A stretch of DNA of 64,000 nucleotides from Manduca sexta (Eukaryota > Arthropoda > Insecta > Lepidoptera > Sphingidae): assembly GCF_014839805.1 (NCBI RefSeq), contig NC_051132.1:5952001-6016000 (forward strand), given 5' to 3'. Numbering within the stretch: the stretch's first letter is position 1; each line of letters starts with the position of its first letter. Both the position numbers and the translations under genes were made by a program. The notes under the pieces are model-generated. The model ran no database searches and was not told where the DNA came from. It was given only the letters and a program-made list of their open reading frames with translations. Below are positions 36,177 through 48,087 of this stretch, piece after piece.

Positions 36177-39100
36177 GTAAGCTGTATGTTAACTGTGCGA
36201 GTGAGGAAATGTGATCGGTGATTTAGATATTTTTGATACGTGCGACTTGTAGTGCGGTGATAAACTTGCATTTGTGTTTCATATTGATTGTCATCAAGTT
36301 AATGATTCAGATGTGTTTTAATAAAATAATAAGGAACGAATATTACAATTAATAAGTTGAATAGTTCTTCAATTGAAATTTTACTTTGAATAACTTGAGA
36401 ACAATGTTTCGTAAATACAAATATTTTAATAAAAATTAAAGCTTTATTGCAATGTATTCGATTGAATTTAACGCCATCGATATTGTGCAAATATTCAATT
36501 TCTGTTCTGATCTCTCTTTCCTCTGAAATATTATAGTAATTGTCCTCGTGTGAATCAGTGTGAACAAATATTTCCTTTGAATTGTTTTCCTATCGAAGGA
36601 ACGTGTCGTAAGAATTTAAATGAAACTGGTACTTTTGAGCTTCACGGCTTAAATCTAATAAAGAAAACTATACTTCGTGTTTTCGAAATTGGTTTTCCGA
36701 TATGGTTTTTGACATTCAATAATGATATTCTATATCTCATATTATGGCGTGTGAAACGTTTGTAAAATCTTAAGTAAGTTTATTAGTCTTTTATGCGGAG
36801 AAGTTAGAGAAAGAAGAAGAAAGAAGAAGAAGAAAAAGTAGTATTAAATTAAACACACATTTATCTCCGAAGTTGTAGCCACAGGTACCCACATTTCACC
36901 ATGTGCGTTACGTCCTATGCTGTGATAGGGGGAAGGTCTATCGTCATATGCACAAATTCCAGATAATACCCCAGCATCAATGGCCGACCCGGGATTCGAA
37001 TCCGGGACTACAAAACAGTTAGTGGTCCTACCGCGCACGCAATACAATTATGTCAACGAGGTAGTCTAGTCTCAAATAAATGTGGCCTCATTCATTCACT
37101 CATTCTGTATTCCATCTTTTCAAGCCTTATCATAAACAAAACTCAATCTGCTCGTCCCACAAGTGCCCTTGAGTTAAATGGTTCCATTTCTTCCGAATGG
37201 ATAGCTTTAAATGCGCGCTCAAAATGTAATTTGTCCCGTTTGCAGTCCTTTTATCTTATATGCACAGAGAAGTGGTCACAGCTTTGTTTTGAATACATTG
37301 TTTCTATACCAAATCTTACTAATATTATAAATGTGAAAGTTTCTGAGGATGGATATATGTATGTTTGTTCTTCTTTCACGATAAAACTACTGCACGGATT
37401 TGAATGAAACTTTACAATAATATTGGATATTAATTAGAATAATACATAGACTACAATTTATAATGATTTTGTGTAATTTGGTCATAATACAACGATACAT
37501 ATCAAGGAAGTCAGAAAAGAAAATTATCCCAGAAAATCCTTCCTTCACGCAGGCGAATCTGCGAACAAAAGCTAGTATTTTAATAAAGTTGCTTTTATTA
37601 CTTATGAATAAAGTTTTTTTTTTTATTTATAAACGCTTTCTTTCATGCTTATGGTTAATTAATACTATTCATAGTTTTATTAACGACTTCCTATAATGTC
37701 ATATTCTTACATACACTAAGTATTTTATCATATTATTTCTGTTATTTTTCATACTTTGTTTTTTTTTCAGCAACTGGAAGAGGCAAAGGCGGTGGGGGAG
37801 GGGGAGTTGCTCTTCTAGGTCTGATGTTTGCTAAAGCGCTTGGTGCTGCTGGAATCGGTGGATTAGGTCTTCTTACAATGAAGGTAAGGACTTAATGCTG
37901 TTTTAAATTATAAAATGATAAATAAGCTGCTAAGTACTATATTTAATATGACATCTATCTCTAATCTTATTTTATCTTATTTCTTATAATATTATAAATT
38001 TGAAAGCTTATGAAAATATTTTGGTGTTTGTAAGATGTAAACGCAGATTGTAGCTGAACGGATTTGTATGAATTTTGGCACGCAAGTAAAACATGTCTTG
38101 GATTACCATATATAATACTTTTGTCTCGCTAATTTGCTGCCATGGGAAACAATTGAATTTGTAGGCCTAATTTTTAAATTGACAGGGCTGATGTCAAAGT
38201 GGCGCTGTGAATCGCTATAACGTTTTAGGGACTTTTGTAATGGGAAAAGTTTTAGACATAGGCGAAGCCATTTTTATGCATACAATCGTTAAAAATAATC
38301 GAGTGCTATTAATAAGTAACTATTCATAATTTTAACTAAGAGAAAGTTTCCTTATAATATTCTTCTACTGATGTAGCCTTAAAACACAGTATCTACTTAA
38401 AAACAAATTAGTTACAAGAGATTACGCAACAACAGTCTTTTGTTACTGTTGAAAGTAGTGTAATCGAAAAAACTAAATGTTTCAGTCACTTGCCGAATTC
38501 AATAGAAGTTATGATAAGATCTTACATCCGTAAAGAATTTTATATTGAAAGTAACAAAAACTATTATGATTTAAAAAAAAAACAACTAGCATTCAAATAT
38601 GGTAATTACCCAATTGAACAACGCTTTGAATTGTGGTTCTAAAAACTTTCCTAATTCAGAAATTTGGAAAATTTTGGAGATCATAATAATAACTTTATAA
38701 AATGGGCGTAGGATGATAGTCCATTTTTTGTTATTTTTATTTACCTATCATCCAATTAATATTGAATGAATAGTTCGAAGGGACTTGTTTTCATCTAAGG
38801 CTTTCAAGACCTATTGTATTATTTAATGAGAAATATACTTCAGAGATTTTAAAAATGAAAAGGATTCTTTATTTCGTAGCTGTGTTTGATTCTTCTAAAC
38901 GTATCATTAAGATAATAATTATTACTTTGATTTTGCAACAAAACAAAATCATTTTTAGCCAAGTAAAACTATTTGTTCTCTTTAATTTTTATATTCTATG
39001 TAGTCTAACCCAAATATATCCCAGACATGTATTACGGAGATGGTCATAACTAAATAAGGTGGTGTGTGTATTTAATTGGTAAAAGTGAATAATTGTCGGC

Positions 39101-42100
39101 AGTCGGCAGACCTCGATGCGCAGCCGCCGTGACTCGGTGAAATTGCTCTGATTCCACAAGATATTTATAAAATTTATTGGGTTAGCTGTTATCTTGGATG
39201 ATTTTATTATTATGGTCATAATCCTGGATCAGCATAAGATTAATGGCCTCAGATTATTTATATATGAATGCTGATGGAGCTGTAGTCTGAACTTGATGTT
39301 CGGAAAAACAAGCTCTTAGTAGTCAAAGTAAAAATTTCTGTTTAAAGACCCCAAGATACATTATAACCTGGATAAAATACTTACCCAAAATACTACTCCA
39401 TAGTAGTACGGGCTATGACTTAAACCAAAGCTTTATTAGTCATATAAACTCATAAAATTAAATGACGCACAGATGATATTAACTAGATTGCGCATATATA
39501 CACTAGGTACGCTAGAGAACTTTCTTAAGCATCTGCATGGTGCCTTACTGTCAGTACATTTGTATTACGTGCATGCTAACTAATTCTAAGGTAACTACGA
39601 CTAAATACTGCTCTGCACGTAATGAACATAAGAAAATATGTATAAAGCATAGTGCAATCTGCGGTAACTAAAATCCTGCCCGTAGCCTCGATATTCGCGC
39701 AATATAACTAAGCGCCTTTTCATTTTCAATTACATGCCCGGATGGATCCATGAGTTGATTTGGGACTGTCTATTAATCTTCAAAGAGGTTTTGTGGTCGT
39801 TTTCATTTTATATCCGAATCCTATTTACATGGCCGTACCTAAAGCTGGTAGGGCAGGTCAGCTGCCCACTCCTGGACTCAATACAGTACATACATACAGT
39901 GTTAAATGTAATGTATTGCATTATTGGGGATTATGCCAGTGTGTACCCCCTCTTAGATCAAATTGTAAGATCCCCCTCTGAGTTGAATAATATATCGTCT
40001 CAATTTCATCGTTGTTCTTTCATATTCTTGAACGTCAGGGTATCTATATAAATACTACCTTCCTGGGTCAAATAAAGTGATATTGGATTTATCCGCTCAG
40101 TATCAATCCCGATTCTAGAATTTGTGCCCGATATGATAAAAAAATGGGTTCTTCAGTTATGAATTCGCCTATGCCTTTTAGATAAAAAGGTTTGAATTTA
40201 TGTGTCTAATGTCTATATAAAAATGAACTTTGTAATTTTGATATAGGGTTATACCAATGGCTCCATTCGTATAAAAAATTTAATTATTGCTGGCTAGAAA
40301 TCATTAAACTAGGATGTTCTTAATAGAAGGGATATTACTATGAAATATAGAGTCCTCAAGTTTCCAATTGCATTTAAATCATTAGTTACAACGTTCATCA
40401 TATTTATTGTCTTCTTAATCTTGTGAGAGCGGTACTGGCTTATGGATTAAGGGCTCATGCGTTTAATTCCAAATCCGAACAACAGACTGTGTTTTTTAAT
40501 TGCCCATATTTTGATCTTTCTGAAAATTATCGTCAGGGAAGTAGTGTGTCTTAAAACTGAGCTAAACATTTTCAGCAAAGTTCGCAAACGTTTTTAGCAA
40601 TGACACCATGATGGGGAAAAGACTAGCCGCATTCGCGTTATAAGAAAATTAGTATCATATATCCATAATTTTTATTGGTTTATTCCTAACAAGATACAAA
40701 TATACCTACTATGTACAGTTTAAGCACTGGTATAAAATAAAACAATGATAACACACATTTTAAAGCAGTTCAGTAATGAAAATTATGACGACAGCTTTGC
40801 TATTTAACACAGTATTTATGATAATCTTAACCCAAGTGTTAATTAAAATATATTACGTCAAACGCCCACCCTACATTTAACTAACGATGAACTCACTGGC
40901 CTGATTGCTAATAAAGCGACACATAAATTATTATCCCATAAACGAACCCATTACTTCCGCAAATAAACTAATATTCTACATAACTTCAGTAACTGTTGCA
41001 TATGCATCTATTTTATCGTGGAAATTAATAGGAATTCCGCCATCTTTAAAGGAAGTATTGGATTAAAAATGATTTAATTTTTGCATGATTCAAGTAATGT
41101 AGTCAATTGGTTTCATGTTCAAATGTTTATCCGTAAAGAATTTTATAAATACAAATGGAACGTATTCGTTTGCGAGTTTGCTAAGCGCAATCAAATTATA
41201 AGTGCTCATTGGATTGGATAGTGACAGATCGTTCTTATTTTAAATATCGAGATTCTATGGAAAATTCTTTGAAGCTTAGATTCTAATAACGATACATAAG
41301 AAGAAAAATCAATAAGAATGTAACTATGCTTATAGAATGTAGTGATACTAAAACATCTCGTTATCTAAAAAGGTCAAAGCGTTTACGCCATCTCAATCAG
41401 GAGTGATAGATGCGTCATACATTAAATGGTTTATTGAGTCATAAAACGCAGAAGAAACTACTTTCCAGACGTGATCACTAAAATATTGGTGTTAAAGTCA
41501 TAATCGGGATCATAAAACCACTACTTTATTGCTAGGAAAAATCTTATGTTTCAAGGACTTTTTAAATTGTATTGTTGGTCGCGACTATGCTAGCATTAAG
41601 GTCCTTTTTCGGAAGACCTATCGCATACATCCGCGGAATAATAAATACCTATTTTTGATTTCGAACTTAGCAATCCGTTACTTTTAGTAATTTCTGAGTT
41701 TATTTATAACGAACATTCAAATTCATAAAAATCATTTTACAGTCTACTAAAAACATTAGAAGCTGTCTCTCAATCATTATAAATATTCAAGCAATTACTC
41801 TAGGACGTTTGAAATTTGTTTGAATTGGATTTTATTAAATCCCAAGGCAAATCAATTAGAAGCTTAAGAATTAGAATACAAAAATCCCCCCCTAAAAATC
41901 TTTGTGGGTTTTTAAATGCTTATTAAGTCATATGTTGAATATGATTATTTTGTAAACATGATAAAATAAAAAAAATTATAATGGAAATATTATTCACTAA
42001 ATTGTTATATTCCAAACACGGAAGGCTATCCGGATTTATAAAGCCACTAATACTCTGAGGATTCCACGATGATTGAATGTTGTTGTTCTAAACTGCCGTC

Positions 42101-42600
42101 TGTCTAAGATTATTGTCGGCTCGCTGTTACTGTATCGTATATCAGTGAATACGATGAATTTATGTTGCGTCGGTCAATACAGCGCCATCTATAACTGTTG
42201 CAAGACATTATTCTGCAATTAATTTTATTTAACTTCATATAATTACCTTAATGATTACAATGATAAACCAAAATACATAATTAAAGTCCTCCTGTGCTCT
42301 TCAAAATTAGACTTATAATATTTTTTATATGTCTGCTGGCAATAACTCTGTGGTAGGTACAAAAATAAATATAATTTCTAAAAATTTATAAAAGCTGTAA
42401 CTTTCCAGGCCTTGGCGGTATCAGCACTCGCTCTCATGCTCTCAGCAATCGTCGGAGTCAAGAAACTAGCATCACATGATGATCATGACGATCATCAAGT
42501 CATCTACGCGGGTCATCAAGGTCATCATCGCAGAAGAAGGCAATTAGACACACCCTTACCTTACAAAGGATGGGCGCAGTACATGCAGAAAACGACGTAG
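35891..42600 (+). CDS. Osiris family protein (DUF1676), three exons
   Basis: Exons 35891-36176, 37771-37883 and 42409-42600 join in frame (phase 1, then phase 0) to a 196-residue protein. Donors are GGTAAGC and AAGGTAAGG; acceptors are TTTTTTTTCAG and TTTCCAG. Residues 1-15 form a signal peptide. Residues 20-95 are the soluble part of the Osiris domain, with the family-like stretch DGIKLVSVP. Residues 98-107 are a basic/glycine linker (GRGK plus six Gly). Residues 108-150 are two hydrophobic stretches ending in the hallmark LSAIVGVKKL. A His/Asp-rich then Arg-rich tail follows, ending near YMQKTT. Osiris proteins are secreted or endomembrane proteins expressed in cuticle-forming epidermis; their biochemistry is unclear. 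At 196 aa it is shorter than most members and lacks the usual N-terminal cysteine pair. Another Osiris gene lies on each side. Which numbered Osi it is cannot be told by eye. Confidence 0.9.
36848..37065 (-). repeat. tRNA-headed SINE, family A
   Basis: Minus orientation, inside intron 1 of Osiris gene 2. B box GGATTCGAATCCCGG at 36991-37005; CACACATTTATCTCCGAAG end at 36853-36871. Confidence 0.75.
37314..37575 (+). mobile_element. Short non-autonomous Helitron
   Basis: Begins TCTTACTAATATTATAAATG after A and ends CAAAAGCTAG before T; an imperfect GCAGGCGAATCTGCG hairpin precedes the end. These are the standard lepidopteran short Helitron termini. Confidence 0.75.
37771..37883 (+). CDS. Osiris gene 2, exon 2 (glycine linker and first hydrophobic helix)
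   Basis: A 113-base exon too short to stand out as an ORF. It starts after a strong polypyrimidine tract and CAG, completes a split codon from exon 1, and encodes GRGK, six glycines, then a hydrophobic stretch with AKALGAAGIGGLGLLTMK. It ends at AAG before GTAAGG. The Gly-rich linker followed by an Ala/Leu/Gly helix is the Osiris layout. Confidence 0.88.
37884..42408 (+). other. Intron 2 of Osiris gene 2
   Basis: 4.5-kb intron bounded by GTAAGG and TTCCAG. It contains a degraded Helitron (about 38000-38280), a GC-rich islet at 39095-39160 and a probable old repeat at 39835-40150. The rest is AT-rich with no recognisable coding sequence. Confidence 0.75.
38000..38280 (+). mobile_element. Degraded Helitron fragment
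   Basis: Resembles 47207-47492 in order: GCTGAACGGATTTGTATGAA, TTTTGGCACGCAAGT, CTCGCTAATTTGCTGCCATGG, and a decayed GCGAAGCC near the end. Confidence 0.5.
42409..42600 (+). CDS. Osiris gene 2, exon 3 (second helix and C-terminal tail)
   Basis: Starts after TTTCCAG in phase 0 and encodes 63 residues to a TAG stop. It begins ALAVSALALMLSAIVGVKKL, the most conserved Osiris segment, then has a His/Asp-rich run (HDDHDDHQ), a HHRRRR basic patch that could be a protease cleavage site (inference), and a short aromatic tail. The 3' UTR probably runs to about 43430. Confidence 0.9.
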   Translation, partial: ALAVSALALMLSAIVGVKKLASHDDHDDHQVIYAGHQGHHRRRRQLDTPLPYKGWAQYMQKTT

Positions 42601-43385
42601 AATGTTTAATTTAATTTTCTAAAGGTTTGGGAATGTCTATGGTGTTTCCGACTGGGGAAAGGTAGTGCCACTATGTCCCTAACATATCCTTTAATTAACA
42701 CTCGCGGTCACACTAGGCCCTTTATATGTATGGACAAGTTCTCAAATACTTGGAATACTAAGTACGATTATGACTAATGAATTATGAAACGATAGTCAAT
42801 GTAATTTCTCATTTCTATCGTAAGCAATAGAGTTTATTTTCCAGTCCAATCAAAAGCTTTTTAACTTATTGCGTCTTTTATGCTTTGCTTTACCTAGTTT
42901 TTTATATGCTTGCTGCTTATTCTATCAATTTAACTCTAAGCGTCTCTGTCACAACTTCTAAGTAAATACTTCTGGTCGCATAAATCCAAATACAAAAGGC
43001 GCACTCTAGATTTCCAAATAAAGGCAATCAAATTAGTACTAACTACATTAGGTATTTATTACGATAACCGTCTTATAAAATGTTTTTAAAAGTAGTGAAA
43101 CATGCTCCAAATATCTTGTAAAGAAACATAATACAACCTCCACAGAAATTAAAATCTTCACTACCATGACAGAAGAGCAATTTTGCTCATCGACCATAAA
43201 ACTATCTTTATTTCCAGGTCGCAGGAACTTTATCCCAAATATTCTTTCATTAATTTTAGATGTGTTTCTAATATTTATTGTTGTTCATTGTATTATTTAT
43301 TATTTTTTTACCCCAGGCTATCCATTTTGTAAATACATTAATGATTATAATAGTTAATGCGATGTTAATTTATTGTTATTTATTG

Positions 43386-43417
43386 AATAAATTATTGTAA
43401 CGAGTTGAGTGAATAAA
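43386..43417 (+). terminator. Polyadenylation signals of Osiris gene 2
   Basis: Two AATAAA hexamers (43386-43391 and 43412-43417) lie about 800 bases after the stop codon, followed by a T then A-rich stretch. These are the first closely paired AATAAA signals seen downstream of the gene. The 3' UTR would be 42601 to about 43430. Confidence 0.45.
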
Positions 43418-44114
43418 CGTTTTAAAAAAAATAATGTGTTTTAACCGATCTCACTTCAAACGACTTTAGAATGATTATCACTAAATAAATTTATTAAAAT
43501 AAATACATAAATATTTAGTTTCTTAGCTTTATATTTTAAGAAAGTATCGCTTTCCGTATGACATCAATGAAAATAATTGAACATTACTCGAGAGTTTCAA
43601 GGTAAAGTCAAGACGGGAGAAATTATATTATTTTATAATCAAAATACAAGAACACGCAATTATATTGCAATGAAACGTGGTTCAAATTTTTGCTATGTTG
43701 GAAATTAATTAATTCAGACAGAATCACGTTCCTAAACAAAGTAAAAGAAAAAATATTAGAAAGAAATTCGCACTAGATCGTATCAAATGTAATAAAAATG
43801 ATTTTAGATACATTTGGAGCCACAATTGTGTTGTATGGGTATCTAATTAAATTATGGCAATACTCTTAGAAAATCATCATTAGTAATCTAAGTCAGTAGC
43901 TACAAAAAAATTACAAATACCTATTGATTATAATAAACAATAATTTATTACATGAATGGTGTAGTAAATAATAAATAGTATCTATGATTCTATGAAATTC
44001 TCTCCCCGTCGAAATCAGAAAGTCTACCACGCGGCCAGCATTTAAAATGAGAATCAGACAATTGTTACTGGATAGAATGGAAGAGTCACTACCATGATTT
44101 ACAGTATGTCATAT

Positions 44115-44747
44115 TAGTCCATTGAAATGTTACATTTTTTAGGCCTTACCTTGCGTTTTTTAGAGGACGCAATTTTATTTTTTAGAAGTGTAGGGGGGGT
44201 CAGTGTGAAGCTAAAACCAAGTTTGTGGGGTCGCCACCCTTGTCCCACGGCCGCCATCTTGGGTTGAAATGGTTTTACGATGTATCTCTTAAACTATTTA
44301 TCTGACAAAAAAAAATATAAACATTTTTTGTTGCAAATTAAATTCTCTACAACTTTGGTCTAGTAACTTTTTGTCGTAGAACTATAAATAAAAAAGTTAT
44401 AAGCGAAAATATTAAGAAATTCAATCTTAAGCAATGTCCATTGCAACGTTATCAGAACGTGTGTTTATAAGGTTCATAATACGTACAACACAAACCCGCG
44501 GTTGTCGGCTTGTACGCGAATTACTTGGATCCTGAATCGCTTTGGGACAGATAAAGCAGTTGCTTAACATTTTGCTTATAACTTTTTATTTATAGTTCTA
44601 CGACGACAAAGTTTAATTGCAACAAATGTTTATAATTTTTTTTGTCAGATAAATAGTTTAAGATACATCGTAAATATTTCAAAGATGGCGGCTCAGAACA
44701 AATTTACAGACTAAAAAATAAAATTGCGCCAACTTTTCAATGGACTA
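44115..44747. mobile_element. Foldback MITE, about 630 bp, TA-flanked
   Basis: Ends GTCCATTGAAA and TTTCAATGGAC sit between TA dinucleotides. Long inner arms (about 44280-44415 and 44560-44670) are inverted copies with ACGATGTATCTCTTAAACTA and AACTATAAATAAAAAAGTTA blocks. The spacer (about 44420-44555) is unrelated to the arms. No coding. Confidence 0.8.
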
Positions 44748-45204
44748 TATATTATGTATTCATTTATTAATCTTATTCTTATACGTGTAATATTTATATA
44801 TTTCAAATAATTTTGTGTCATATATACATTATTGTTATTATTATGAATAAATCGTATCTCACCATGTATAAATGCACCTACCTAATTTATCTCTGCACCA
44901 CGTGAGGTCGACTGGTAGAAAATGTCTTTGGCATTGAGTCCACCTATATACTATTCAATACATAAAATGTATATAAGTGTAATCAAAAGAGAAAATGGTC
45001 GTATATTCAAAATTATAATAACGTATAGTGTTCAAAGGGTTTAGTTAAATTTAATAACCTAGTTCAGAATATACTCTAAATACTCGTAAACAGACATCGT
45101 AAACACTTTGGTTTATTGCTTTTGATAGAACATGCGTGAACTATTAATATAAGGTAAGATGTAATTTATTTATGAAGGACAACAAAAATACTACCTACTG
45201 GATG

Positions 45205-45525
45205 TAGGTATCTCATATGTGAGAGCCCGCCTGGGTAGGTATCACCGCAATGTCTATTTTGGCCGTCAAGCAGCAGTGTACAGTTACTGTTGTGTTCCGG
45301 TTTGAAGAGTACTTCAAAGTCAAAGACAAAGTCTTGTAGCCCGTGTAACTACTGGGCATATACCACCCATAGCACATTTCATGTCTTGGCATGGCGAGCG
45401 TAGTAAAATACCAAACAATAGTTTGTAATTCAAAGTGTGCAATGGTGTTTCTAATTTTTTGTGGCGGTAGTATTGCTTATCATCAGGCAAGTTCGTAACT
45501 TCATTCAAAGCAATAAAAAAACCCT
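45205..45525 (+). repeat. LINE 3' tail (CR1-like)
   Basis: The best copy in the window: CGCCTGGGTAGGTATCACCG, GCAATGTCTATTTTGGCC, AAGCAGCAGTGTACAGT, TGTTGTGTTCCGGTTTGAAG, GTAACTACTGGGCATA, CTTATCATCAGGCAAG and a terminal A run. Confidence 0.75.
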
Positions 45526-47126
45526 TTAAATAAATGGTATATTGTATGAATGAATTAATTAAACAGAATACACATATATACATTAAACATATACACTGTC
45601 TCTCAAGATACAGGCTTGTCTAATTTGAGAGGTAAGGTTAATTAATTATGTCAATCTAGAAATATTAGATTCTTCTATTATTGTAACAACGTATTGTGAA
45701 TCTTTGTTTTTCTATTTTCACATGGTCCTGTACCTAATCATTAAGAAAAAGTAAATAAGTAAATTAAGGAATTAGAATAAATTTAACAGATAGACAAACA
45801 TTTGATGAACATTAATTATTTCTATTTAGTTCCCAAAACACAACTTCATCGTTAGTCCAAATAAAACATTTTGGTATAAAAGAACATTTGGTCGTATGTT
45901 AAACTTTTGAAAAATATAGCATGTTTACATTTCCTCTGCATTTCTTTACAAAATTCAAAAAGCATCCACCGACCCAGCCGGTCCTAACAAATGGATTGTC
46001 TTGGATGTTGCAATAAAAATCGTGGCTCCATTGTGTGTAAGGAGACAGATTTCAGTACAAAAGCAATTGACGAAGTTCATGATGTCAGGGTCTTTTAAAT
46101 AAGGGAACAATTTTCTTGGTAGACCTCTTTTGATGATAGACTTAGCGGTTTGAAATGAAATTGTGTAATTATTTTTTAAATGGATGATGTATTATTATTT
46201 TGTTACTTTCATATAATAATTCCCAAGAAACACTATTAAAGTACGTTTTTTTTTGCTATTGGTTTTATAAGTGTCAAGTTAAACATAGTAATGGTTATTT
46301 AGATATAATATATTGACTGGCTGAATGACTACTGAAATAAAACTAATTAACAAGATCTGTTTTAATATGTTTATTATCAGTTTCATACATTTGTTATTCC
46401 GCGACATTATAAGGAACTTCTACAATGTTCACATGATTTACATCGTTTTTATTTAATGTTTATTAGTGCAAATTTATCAGAATCACCTACAATGAGATAA
46501 ACAGCAGGCTTTCCTAGCTTTTAAAATTGCTTTAAACCAGTTAAAAATTATAAAATTTAAAGCACTGTTGAAGACTGATTTGAGAATCTAACAGGCATAG
46601 AAATTACGCTCTAAAATCATTGTTCTCATACCCCATGGCTCGTCACTTATCACGCTGTAGGCAAACATTAAATAATACATACAAGCCATGATAGCATAGG
46701 TACCTTGATACGTAAGTTTGAAGTCTACTCTAACGAAAACCCGCCTTTTTTCAAGTAACATAAGTAGAGGTTTACCTTATTGTAAGAATGTTGAATAGCT
46801 TCATTCCAAGCGGAACCGAGCGGGCCCGCGACGTATCATTTGCTTGAATTCACTCACAAATCTCAATGACGTGAAAAGAAGGTAATTCTCTCCCCAAGCA
46901 TATAGAATATTAGTTGGATAGCTCAGGTAATTTATATGGAGATTTTATTTACGTACGAATTTAATTTTTTAAATATTCTTGTTTTTTTTCTCTCTCTCTC
47001 TGGCAAGGCATATTCTAGGTTATAAGATCTGCATGCCTACCATCAAAGTACAATGGTATTGTCAAATTTAATCGCCAAGCAGCTCAATAATAACACTGTG
47101 GTCCGGTTCCAAGGAATGATTAGGTA

Positions 47127-47137
47127 TATATATATAT

Positions 47138-47172
<35 letters not shown>

Positions 47173-47176
47173 TATA
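47127..47176. repeat. (TA)n and (CATATA)n microsatellite
   Basis: About nine TA units, then CATATA hexamers to ATATATA. An open frame through it is low-complexity, not a gene. Confidence 0.9.
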
Positions 47177-47206
47177 ATGAGCAATATGAAATCTTACTTC
47201 ATCTTA

Positions 47207-47492
47207 TCTTACTATCTACTTATTACTTTATTTCTACTACTATTATGTTTGTATGTTTGTGAGAAGTAAACGTAGGTACAACTGAACTAATTTTGATGAA
47301 ATTTGGCACACAGTTAGGCCATGGAAAGGATTAACACATAGTATTTTTATCTCGGTAATTTGCTCTCATGGAAATAAATGAATTTCTTATTCTTATTTTT
47401 AAAACAGTTGGTGCTGGCGTCCAAAAGTTTTTGTAGGTACTTTAGGAGCGGAAAAGCCGTTTCACGCGGGCAAAGCCGCGCACAACACCTAG
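47207..47492 (+). mobile_element. Short non-autonomous Helitron
   Basis: Body has GTTTGTATGTTTGTGAG, TTTTGATGAAATTTGGCACA and CTCGGTAATTTGCTCTCATGG. The 3' end is a hairpin CGCGGGCAAAGCCGCG then CTAG before T. The 5' boundary is uncertain. Confidence 0.7.
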
Positions 47493-47864
47493 TTTAATAT
47501 AAAAAATGTCTAGATAACGAGCGCAAACCTAATAAACCTATGAGATATAAATAAGTCTTATTGAATAGGAGTTATAAATCTCATATTAAATTAGTCGAAA
47601 ACCTCTCATATTAAATGTTTACAAATATAAATATCCAATGGAAAACTACGCTCTGCTTATCTTCTATCAAGTACAGGATATTGCTCAGTTCAGAGGCAGG
47701 AGATGAAAATTCCAATGGGCCTCATGTTGACACATTATTGGATTTTTTGGTACGTATCGAAAACTATGTTATATATAATATAAGTTATACGATTAGTTTT
47801 GCAGCTTTTGCCAACAATATATTTTTAGGTTACTTATTATTTAAAGTACTAAAACTAATTTAAT

Positions 47865-48087
47865 ACACACACACATCACGCATTTATCTCCGAGGGGGTA
47901 TGTAGAGACGCAACCAGGGCACCCACTTTTCGCCAAGTGTCTTCCGTCCCATAACGAGATAGGGGGTGATCCTATCGCCATATCGGGCACAAATTCCAGA
48001 CTACGAGATGATACTGTGCATAAAAACCCAATTAGGACCTCAGAGCGCTGTTGTACTGCGCGTGCAGTACAACTACGCCACCGAATA
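47865..48087 (-). repeat. tRNA-headed SINE, family A
   Basis: Starts CACACACACATCACGCATTT on the plus strand; body CCATATCGGGCACAAATTCC; head TACAACTACGCCACCGA. The B box region is partly lost. Confidence 0.75.

Larger units (their letters stand above)
36177..37770 (+). other. Intron 1 of Osiris gene 2
   Basis: 1.6-kb intron bounded by GTAAGC and TTTCAG. It holds a minus-oriented SINE (36848-37065) and a short Helitron (37314-37575). A purine-rich run of GAA/AGA repeats sits near 36800-36840. I see no other gene. Confidence 0.8.

Noticed and set aside
47127..47262. Open frame over microsatellite
   Set aside because: Low-complexity Tyr/Ile/His repeats from TA and CATATA tracts.
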